In this document: piece by piece, positions 55,446-64,000 of the stretch | Numbering within the stretch: position 1 is the first letter of the stretch | Layout of the letters: the number at the start of each line of letters is the position of its first letter | Assembly (NCBI GenBank): GCA_039707655.1 | Contig: CM077676.1 | Coordinates: forward strand, 184,074,936-184,138,935 | Source of the DNA: Elymus sibiricus | Lineage: Eukaryota; Streptophyta; Magnoliopsida; Poales; Poaceae | Direction of reading: 5' to 3' | Length of the DNA: 64,000 bases | Position numbers and translations under genes: made by a program | Notes under the pieces: generated by a model | Told to the model about the DNA's origin: nothing | What the model saw: the letters and a program-made list of their open reading frames with translations, nothing else | Databases searched by the model: none

Positions 55446-58241
55446 AATTCTTGCTCGTCCTCGAGTATGTAAATGATAAAAACAAATTTTTTGATGTGGA
55501 ATGCTACCTAACATGTCTATCATGTAATCTCTTTTATGGCATAAATATTGTGAAGCGATGAATTAACAATATCAACATAATAATATCCATGAACATAAGA
55601 AGCATAATCATTAAACTTTCAAAATATACGATCCTTAATGAGTGTTATCCCTACTCACTTTCTCATATTAGCATGGCGTGACTCTATCTTCACCGCAAAT
55701 ATATAAATCCTGAGCACCCCGGTGTTAAACCAGGCAATTGGATCGTACTTCTAGCGCGCTTCAGCGTTTTCAACTCCCACGCAATACATGAGCGTGAGCC
55801 ATGGACATAGCACTAGGTGGAATAGAATGCAGTGATAGGGGATAAATAATGAAAAGAGGAAGAAGAAAGTCTCGCATCAACTCGGCGGATCAACGGGCTA
55901 TGGAGATGCCCATCAATCGATATCAGTGCGAGGATTAGGGATTGCCATGCAACGGATGCACTATGAGCTATAAGTTTATGAAAGCTCAAACTGAAAACTA
56001 AGTGGGTGTGCATCCAACTTGCTTGCTCATGAAGACCTCGGGCATTTGAGGAAGCACATCATCGGAATATACACGCCAAGTTCTATAACGTAAAATTCCC
56101 ACTAGTATATGAAAGTGACAACTCAGGAGACTCTCTATATGAAAAACATGGTGCTACTCTGAAGCACAAGTGTGGAAAAGGATAGCAACATTGCCCCTTC
56201 TCTCTTTTTCTCTCATTTTTTGTGGGCTCTTTTTGGCCTCTTTTTTTCCTCTTTTTTTTTTATTTTTCGTCCGGAGTCTCATGCCGACTTGTGGGGGAAT
56301 CACGGTCTCCATCATCCTTTCCTCACTAGGACAATGCTCTAATAATGATGATCATCACACTTCTATTTACTTACAACTCGATATTACAACTTGATACTAG
56401 AACAATATGACTCTATATGAATGCCTCTGGCAGTGTACCAGGATGTTCAATGATCTAGCGTAACATGTATAAAAAATGATGAACGGTGACAGAGCCACAA
56501 ATACTATGTCAGCTATATGATCATGCAAAGCAATATGACAATGATGATGTATGTCATATAAATGAAACGGTGGAAGTTGCATGGCAATACATCTTGGAAT
56601 GGCTATGGAAATGCCATAATAGGTAGGTATGGTGGCTGTTTTGAGGAAGATAAAATGAGGCTTATGTGTGAAAGAGCGTATCATATCACAGGGTTTGGAT
56701 GCACCGGCAAAGTTTGCGCCAACTCTCGAGGCGAGAAAGGACAAGGCACGGTACCGAAGAGGCAATCAAATTGCGGAAAGATCGGAGTGTGTATAATCCA
56801 TGGAATCACATTAGTCATTAAGAACTCACATACTTATTGTGAAAGCCTATTAGCCCTCGAAGCAAAGCACTAACCGCATGCCCCTTGGGAGGAGGTTGGT
56901 AGGAGTTAACCATCGTGCACCCCCGATTGTAACAGCACTCAAGGATTTCATTTCAGACCTATAAATGCTCGACCTTCCTCACCATGCCACGACCAATACT
57001 TAGATGAGTAATCATAACAAACTTTAATACCGATATTTCTACTAACCAATGATTATGAACCTATATCCTTTCATATTACGACATTAATAAAATTAAACCA
57101 TGCACTTCATATTTAGTGATCTACATGAAAGTTTTTATTATATCCCCCTTGAATACCTATCATATCAGGACCATTCTTTTACCACGTGTAAATTGCCATC
57201 ACTATTTATAAGACTCTCAAAAAGATTTAAGTGAAGCATGAGAGTGCAATCATTTCTATAAAATATAACCACCGCCGTGCTCTAAAAGATATAAGTGAAG
57301 CACTAGAGCAACTGCCTAGCTCAAAAGATATAAGTGAAGCATATAGAGTATTCTAACAAATCACGATAATTGTGTGTCCCTCTCAAAAGGTTTGTACAGC
57401 AAAAGATGATTGTGGTAATATAAAAAGCAAACAAAGAAAAGAATACTATGGCACAAGATGCTCCAAGTAAAACTCATATCATGTGATGAGTAAAAAATAT
57501 AGCTCCAAGTGAGTTACCGATAGATTGTAGACGAAAGAGGGGATGCCATCCGGGGCACCCCCAAGCTTAGATGCTTGGTTCTTCCTTGAATATTACCTTG
57601 GGGTGCCTTGTGCATCCCCAAGCTTAGGTTCTTGCCGCTCCTTATTCCTTTATCCATCGTGATATCACCCAAAACTTGAAAACTTCAGCACACAAAACTC
57701 AACAGAAACCTCACGAGATCCGTTAGTATAATAAACATATCAAAACATTTAGGTACTGTTGTAAATTGATTCATATTTAATCCTTGCATACTGCTACTAT
57801 ATTCTAACTTCTCGATGACTTATACCCCCCGATATAATCCATAGATTCATAAAAATAAGCAAACTATGCAATAAAAACAGAATCTGTCTAAAACAGTATA
57901 GTCTGTAATGATGGAATATTTGACTATACTTCTGTAATTCAACAATTCTGAAAAATTAGGACAACATAAAAAAATTATATTTCAAAACTGTGTAAAAAAA
58001 TCAGGATTTTACCACGCTCCAGCAGAAAAACATAAATTCCTGAAGGTAAAACTTTCTGTTTTTCAAACAACATCAATAATACTATCATCCAAATCATCCT
58101 AAAGGCATTACTTGGCACAAACACTAATTAAAAGATAAAAACACAATCATAACAGTAGCTAAAAATGTGTGACACAAGAAAAATAAAAATTGCAATAAAG
58201 ATAAATATTGGTATGCCCCTAGCTAGGCGTAATGCATTGTT
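55446..58241 (-). other. Non-coding 3' region of element C
   Basis: Antisense-oriented counterpart of the A and B 3' regions: CTCGTCCTCGAGTA at its edge, hairpin near 57539-57562 (arms GGGGATGCC and GGCACCCCC, one G-U pair) and a second AAGCTTGGGGATGC complement near 57613. A poly-T/CT stretch lies at 56195-56270. No pol sequence. Confidence 0.7.
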
Positions 58242-59060
58242 TCAAGTATTATCATCCTTCAAATTTATTTCCTCGATTATACAACCATGCTTCTTAGGAG
58301 AATTGGCATGCATATTTTTAACAATCATACACCTAGGGACAAAGTTGAGGAATTTGTTTCTAGTGATAGGTTCCTTTATTATATCAATGAAATTGGGGTG
58401 CACAGTAATCATTTTAATGTCCTCATTACCTTTAGTAGAAGAAGCACCTTTATTTTTAGGAACATAAATAAATTTGGAATTCTTAGGAAGAGGGATCCTC
58501 TCAATAGTTTCTACGGAAGAAAAAGTGGAACACAAATTATTAATAATTTCTTCCAACTTATCAATTCTAGAAGGACTTTGTTCTATTCTCTCATTAACTA
58601 TGGGTTCTTTCTCTTTTAACATCTTTAATGTAGTTCCTACCTTTGAGCCAAATTGAGTAATGTGATTATGAACCTTCTTGTCTAGATTCTCAATATGTTC
58701 AATAGTAGGCATTTTATTTTCAATAGCTTCTAGCCTTTGCATAACATGTTCCAAAGTCAATGTTGTTTCATTGACAGTGATAGGTGGTGATCCCACTGGA
58801 TTTCCCATAGAATTGAAAGCATCCATAGGGTGACTACTTAGAAAATTCTCTCCGGTGATAGTGTCTAACACAAATCTATACCAAGTAGTGACACCCACAT
58901 AAAAATTGCGAAGAAGAACGGTAGTGGATTGCTTACGAGTTGATCTATTTTGAGCATCGCAAATCCTATGCCAAGCATCTTTTAAAATTTTTCCTCCCCT
59001 TTGCTTAAAATTAAGCACTTCATTTTCAGGGGTACAAGCAACAATTGAGGAACTAGCCAT
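58242..59060 (-). CDS. Element C gag-like ORF (272 residues)
   Basis: ATG at 59060 opens MASSSIVACTPENEVLNFKQ. It continues RICDAQNRSTRKQSTTVLLR, NFYVGVTTWYRFVLDTITG, ETTLTLEHVMQRLEAIENK, then a helical region (IENLDKKVHNHITQFGSKVG, RIDKLEEIINNLC) and ends NLKDDNT at 58242. The frame is free of stops. It matches the middle of Athila-type gag proteins of this group by my recognition; there is no zinc knuckle and no protease behind it, so it is probably the product of an internal deletion that kept gag in part. The start lies about 160 bp from the primer site. Confidence 0.7.
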   Translation of the reverse strand: MASSSIVACTPENEVLNFKQRGGKILKDAWHRICDAQNRSTRKQSTTVLLRNFYVGVTTWYRFVLDTITGENFLSSHPMDAFNSMGNPVGSPPITVNETTLTLEHVMQRLEAIENKMPTIEHIENLDKKVHNHITQFGSKVGTTLKMLKEKEPIVNERIEQSPSRIDKLEEIINNLCSTFSSVETIERIPLPKNSKFIYVPKNKGASSTKGNEDIKMITVHPNFIDIIKEPITRNKFLNFVPRCMIVKNMHANSPKKHGCIIEEINLKDDNT

Positions 59061-59217
59061 AGTAGCAAAGCAAGCAAACAAGCAAACATAAATATTTTTG
59101 TATTTTTATAATTGTTTATGAGAAGTGGGGGAGATGAAAACGAGAGGCAAATGCAAATAAAAAGTAGAGCAAGTAGATGATAGTTTATGTGAAGGTACTT
59201 GATAGGTTTTGATGATG

Positions 59218-59237
59218 TCTCCCCGGCAACGGTGCGA
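59218..59237 (-). promoter_or_regulatory. Primer binding region of element C
   Basis: Minus strand TCGCACCGTTGCCGGGGAGA, close to TGGCGCCGTTGCCGGGGA used by Athila relatives, with two changes. Confidence 0.7.
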
Positions 59238-59248
59238 GAAATTTTTCC

Positions 59249-60810
59249 TGCTACTTGTGAGCTGCGTTGGGATTTTCCCCGAAGAGGAGAGGAGATGCAG
59301 TGCAATAGAGATAAGTATTTCCCTCAGTGAGAACCAGTGTTATCGAACAAATAGGAGAATCACGCAAAGTCTCGTGAACAGCACCTGCACACACAAAAGC
59401 AAATACTTGCACCCAACGCGGGCAAGAGGGTTGTCAATCCCCTTGAACTCGTTACTTGCAAGGATTAAATCTTGTAGTGTTAGATCGATAAATTGCAAAA
59501 GAAAATAAAAGCAAATAAATTACAGCAAAGTATTTTTAGTTTTCTTTTTATATGATTTAAGTAGACCCGGGGGCCATAGTTTTCACTAGAGGCTTCTCTC
59601 TCGAACACATAGCATACGGTGGGTAAACAAATTACTGTTGGGCAATTGATAGAAAAGCGCATAGTTATGATGTTATTCACGGCAATGATCACATATATAG
59701 GCATCACGTCTGAGACAAGTTGGCCGAATCTTGCCTGCATCTACTAGTATTACTCCACCAATCGACCGCTATCCAGCATGCATCTATGGTATTAAGTTCA
59801 TAACAAACATAGTAACGCCTTAAGCAATATGACATGATGTAGACAAAGTAAACCCAATCAATATGAATAAACCTTGTCGTCTTATACTTAATGGCAACAA
59901 TAGAAATACGTGTCTTGTCCCCTACTTTGTCACTGGGATATAGAGCACTACAAGATTGAACCCATTACAAAGCACCCCTCCCGCTGAAGATAAATCAATC
60001 TAGTTGGCCAAACCAAATGGATCGGAGGGGAATACAAAGCTATAATAATCATGCATAATAAAGTTCAGAAAAGACTCAATTACTTTCAATGAATAATCTG
60101 ATCATAAACCCACAATTCATCGGATCCCAACAAACACACCGCAAAAGAAGATTACATCGAATAGAACTCCAAGAAGATCGAGGAGAACATTGTATGGAAG
60201 ATCAAAGAGAGAGAAGAAGCCATCTAGCTACTAGCTATGGACCCGTAGGTCTGTGGTGAACTACTCACACATCATCGGTAGGGCAGCAAGGTTGATGTAG
60301 AAGCCCTCCGTGATCGATTCCCCCTCCGGCAGAGTGCCGGAAAAGGCTTCCAGATGGGATCGCGGAAGAACAGAAGCTTGCAGCGGCGAAAAAAGTATTT
60401 CGTGGGGCTCTCTGATGGTTTCTCAATATTTGAGAATTTATAGAAGTGGAATTAGGTCAAAAGGAGCCATGAGGGGCCCACAAGGTAACAGGGCGCGGCC
60501 ACCCCCTGGGCACGCCCTGTTGTCTTGTCACCTCCTCGTTGGTCTTCTGGCCTCATCCCGAAGCTTCTAGGGTCTCTTTTGTCCAGAAAAAAATCGTCAA
60601 AAAGTTTCATAGCGTTTGGACTCCGTTTGGTACTGATTTTCTGAAAAACCAAAAACAAGCAGAAAACAGCAACTGACGTTGGGCACTGGGTTAATAGGTT
60701 AGTTCCCAAAAATGATATAAAATAGCATATAATTGCATATAAAACATCCAAGATTGATACTATAATAGCATGGAACAATCAAAAATTATAGATACGTTGG
60801 AGACGTATCA
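59249..60810 (-). repeat. 5' LTR of element C (1562 bp)
   Basis: Plus strand TGCTACTTGTGAGC to GACGTATCA. Contains the GC-rich inverted repeat near 60470-60540 and a TATA-like TTCTATAAATTC on the minus strand near 60435-60446. Confidence 0.9.
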
Positions 60811-62508
60811 TCTACCATGGCGTCATGAGAAGGGATTTCCATCTGTACATTTGAAGAAGTGGTTGCCGGGTCATCAGTCTTCTTCTTCACAAAAGCTTTG
60901 GCTCTAGAACAACGGAAATTGTGATTAGTGAATGAAAGGAACATGTATGAGTTAATAAGTTTTTCTTTATATACTTACCCACGGTTGATGGTGAAAGCCG
61001 GCAATTGGCTGGCGTTTGACTCAACGGATGAAGGAGAAGTTTGATAAGTTGGGTCAGAGCAAGCCAACGGCTGCTTGAATGTGCCAGCTTGCGGATGACT
61101 AAGTGTAGGGCTTGTCGGCACTTGAAGACGAGCTCAGCGTGGAGATCTCTCATATGAAAGGCCATCAGATAACTCGCCCGAGCTGCTCCAGGTCTTCCGC
61201 TTCAAGCTCTCAGCATGCTGCGTTTTCTTCAAAGTTAAAGTTTTGTCCAAGTGAGCTGATGGATGTGAGAAGGGTACCTTACGGGCCGCTTTCCGGGTTC
61301 TCCTTTAACCAAGTTTTTCAAAGTCGGAAGAAGATGGATTTACCTCTGCATCTACGGTTCTACTAGTTCCAGTTTGTTCCTGAGAAGAGTCGGCGTCAGC
61401 AAGTTCATTATGAAGGCGACCAAGGGAGTCAAGTTCTACCTCACCGTCTTCATCTTCTTCCACCTCTTCTTGGTTGCGATCCTTAGGTGGAGTGGGGGTT
61501 TCAGGCTCCATTTTCCACCACTCAGAGTTATACTAAGGAAGCGTGAGCCGGCATATCAAATAAAGTAAGAACAAAAGGTGCACAAGTATTTAAGTACGGA
61601 AATGAAATGGCGACTCACATCGGGTGCTGGGTTACCAGCATAGAAGGGGGCAAGGACCACTGTGGCGATCTTGTCGCGAGTGTCACCAAGGAGTTTCTTG
61701 GTGGCCTTCATCAGATCACCGGAAGACAGATTAACGCTGTTGAAGAGCAAGTCGTCGTCCGGTTCACCAGTATACTTGTACATGAGACGGCCCCTGAGAC
61801 TGAGGGGTTGGATCCGCCAACTCATCTAGCACCGGGTCAGATCGACCCCAGAGAGACCATGAGCAATTAGAGCGTTTATTCGGGAATATAAGGGCTCAAT
61901 TCCTTTCCTCTCTTCCCTAGACCCATAAGCCGGAAATTGCTTTTAGGCTTCAAGACGTTCCAATCTATAACCCGGCAGTGAGTGTTGTTGGCTTGGAGAT
62001 GTATCCTTGCTGTAGATCCAAGTTTTTGCCATGCCTTAGGGTGACTCGCCAGTGCCATCTCAAGAAAGGCAGAATTCCTTCGCCGCCAAATTGTGACTCC
62101 TCCACATTCCAGACTCGGCCCTCCTTTATATTCAGTTTGACGATTGCAGTAGAAAAATTCTTGAAAGAGACTAACAGCTGGCTCAGTCTGAAGATATACT
62201 TCATAGAAGACTTGGAAGTTTCTTAAGTTAAGCACCAAGTTGGGAGCGAGATCTTGAGGCTGGATACCGAAATAGTGAAGGATGCCCGGGAAAAATTTGG
62301 AGCCTGGAGGACAGAACCCACTATCCAGGTGATTCGCAAAAATAACAATCTCATTCTGACCCGGCTGAGGCCGGGTCTCCTCTTAAGGAACTCACCATTC
62401 AATCTGGTCCTGAGCCGACAAGGTACCGACTTTCACTAGTTCGTTGAGCATGAGCTCAGTCATGCATGATTTGGTCCAGTTGGCGGCCTTGCTTATCTTA
62501 GGAGCCAT
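60811..62508 (-). pseudogene. Transposase_28-like ('putative gypsy type transposon') gene of layer H
   Basis: Minus strand. Exon 1 61619-62508 (ATG at 62508: MAPKISKAANWTKSCMTEL), exon 2 60979-61532, exon 3 from 60903 and cut by C at 60811. Splice borders are GT-AG with matching phase. The domain reads NEIVIFANHLDSGFCPP, QPQDLAPNLVLNLRNFQVF, FFYCNRQTEYKGGPSLECGG and WRIQPLSLRGRLMYKYTG. An A is missing in a poly-A run near 62028, and several stops (TGA, TAA, TAG) break the frame. The DLAPN...NF/IIICE...YL/FL block aligns with the G gene, so the two are homologous. Exon 2 is acidic (EEVEEDEDGEVELD). Function not established. Confidence 0.75.
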
Positions 62509-63082
62509 GGACTTGGGTTGCAATAAAGCTCAACTACAAAGATGAAAGAAATAAATTACCAAGCCAGTTATGAGAACATGGATCATGGGTGTTAAGAGTA
62601 TAAGGGTTTCTGCAAGTATGGAACAGTTATAGATTACTACTGCCCGAGAGCCGGCCAACTAAAGTGGGTACAACCCGGCAGAAATATCACTACGATCTAA
62701 GACCCGGTAAAGGTTATGAAGCAAATTCCAGGTCAAGGCAATCATAAAAAACTACTATTCAGATTGAATATCAAATATGGATCTGGAAAATGACTATGAA
62801 AGGGAAAGTAAAAACCTAGGTTGGCGATATGGCTAGGTATGAAATAGTAATGAAGTTCATTGAGGTGACGAAGAAGATCTACAAGGTGATGAACTATGTT
62901 GCGGGGGTAACTTAAGGCCCTACAAATGAAAGTTTGTAAATAACCTAGATCTGTAGCCACATTTTTCAAAGAACACTGAAGAACTAGCAAAGAACTGCAG
63001 TGAAGGAAAATGACATGGATAAATGAGGAACTCACAGATCCGTGAATACGAACTCGAAAGCTTCGAGGGTCGCAAGCACGGC
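60811..63082. mobile_element. Layer H: outer repeat carrying a Transposase_28-like gene
   Basis: Sequence between C and I that belongs to neither. It holds a minus-strand multi-exon gene of the same family as the antisense gene in G. No LTR or terminal inverted repeat of H is in the window, so its class is open; by analogy with G it may be the antisense gene of another non-autonomous gypsy element. The stretch 62509-63082 upstream of the ATG shows no ORF or clear promoter. Confidence 0.6.
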
Positions 63083-64000
63083 TACTACTTGTGAGCTGTG
63101 TTGGGATTTCCTTGAAGAGGAGAGGATGATGCAGTACAGTAGAGATAAGTATTTCCCTCAGTTAAGAACCAAGGTTATCAATCCAGTAGGAGAACCACAC
63201 AGAACCTCGTTAGCAGCACCTGCACACACAAAAGCAAATACTTGCACCCAACGCAATCAAGACGGTTGTCAATCCCCTTGGCGGTTATTTGCAAGGATCA
63301 AATCTTGTAGTGCTAGATAGATAAAGTAAATTGTGAAATAAAATAGAAAAAGTGCAGCAAAGTATTTTTAGGGTTTTTGTTTATATGATTAAAGTAGACC
63401 CGGGGGCCATAGTTTTCACTAGAGGCTTCTCTCTCGAACACATAACATACGGTGGGTAAACAAATTACTGTTGGGCAATTGATAGAAAAGCGAATAGTTA
63501 TGATGATATTCAAGGCAATGATCATGTATATAGGCATCACATCCGAGACAAGTAGACCGACTCTTGCCTGCATCCACTACTATTACTCCACTCATTGACC
63601 GCTATCCAGCATGCATCTAGAGTATTAAGTATAAAATAGAGTAACGCCTTAAGCAAGATGACATGATGTATACAAAGTAAATCCAAGCAATATGAATAAA
63701 CCCCGTCATTTTATCCTTAATCGCAACAATACAAATACATGCCTCTCTACCCTTTCTTTCACTGGGTGAGGACACCGCAAGATTGAACCCATCACAAAGC
63801 ACCTCTCCCATTGCAAGATAAATCAATCTAGTTGGCCAAACTAAACGGATAGATCGGAGAGAAATACAAAGCTATAACAATCATGCATAAAAGAGTTCAG
63901 AGAAGACTCAATTAATATTCATAAATATTCAGATCATAAACCCAGAATTCATCGGATCCCAACAAACACACCGCAAAAGAAGATTACATCGAATAGAACT
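63083..64000 (-). repeat. Element I: start of a C-type LTR, runs off window end
   Basis: From about 63083 the sequence is colinear with the C LTRs (59249 onward), including GAGGAGAGGA and AAGTATTTCCCTCAG. The first bases read TACTACTTGTGAGC where C has TGCTACTTGTGAGC. In this orientation it is the 3' LTR of a minus-strand element whose body lies beyond 64000. Confidence 0.85.

Larger units (their letters stand above)
53883..60810 (-). mobile_element. Element C: non-autonomous Athila-type gypsy element, minus strand
   Basis: 3' LTR 53883-55431 (its outer 8 bp are left of B, outside the window), polypurine tract 55432-55445, internal 55446-59248, 5' LTR 59249-60810 (1562 bp). The minus-strand LTR starts TGATACGTCTCC. 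A primer-site-like GCACCGTTGCCGGGGAGA precedes gag. Only a gag-like frame is present; protease to RNase H are missing. The right flank continues into an exon of H; TCTAC (60811-60815) is the expected TSD. The LTRs differ at about 19 of the first 270 positions, the oldest datable element here. Confidence 0.88.

Overview
This window is repeat-only plant nuclear DNA from a Triticeae genome, most likely wheat or a close relative. I call Triticeae because an Angela/BARE1/WIS-type copia element is intact at both ends, and the rest is Athila-type gypsy elements with TGATACGTCTCC termini (Sabrina/WHAM group), Sirevirus-type copia elements and a Tat-like non-autonomous gypsy element. I found no host gene, tRNA, rRNA, CRISPR array or bacterial feature. 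Almost every base can be assigned to a transposable element, and most junctions carry a 5-bp target site duplication (TSD) that I could read directly.

The layout is one nested stack. The outermost visible layer, H (60811-63082), holds a multi-exon gene of the 'putative gypsy type transposon' (Transposase_28-like) family. C (53883-60810, minus) is inserted in an exon of H. B (48400-53882, plus) is inserted in the 3' LTR of C. F, a Sirevirus on the minus strand (from left of the window to 48399), is inserted in B. F was then hit by A (1-5641, plus), G (5924-15407, plus), D (19502-22445, minus) and E (25259-48378, minus). E carries the Angela element (25297-34335, plus) and a probable 4.3-kb solo LTR, S (35779-40113), both in its 3' LTR. 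A further C-like LTR (I) starts near 63083 and runs off the end. The deepest chain has six layers: H, C, B, F, E, Angela.

Read by eye, LTR divergence agrees with the nesting order: Angela about 0.1 percent, G about 2 percent, E about 5 percent and C about 7 percent in the stretches compared. Angela looks very recent, yet its gag-pol has two frame breaks, so it would need help in trans.

The most interesting content is accessory. E has gag but no pol. In place of pol it carries a 715-codon accessory frame broken only by nonsense codons, preceded by an internal promoter-like region with a TATA box and the same 13-bp palindromes found in its LTRs. G has gag and protease but no integrase or reverse transcriptase, and carries a five-exon antisense gene related to the one in H. 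The Athila-type elements A, B and C share conserved hairpins and a dispersed AAGCTTGGGGATGC motif that also sits at the polypurine tract.
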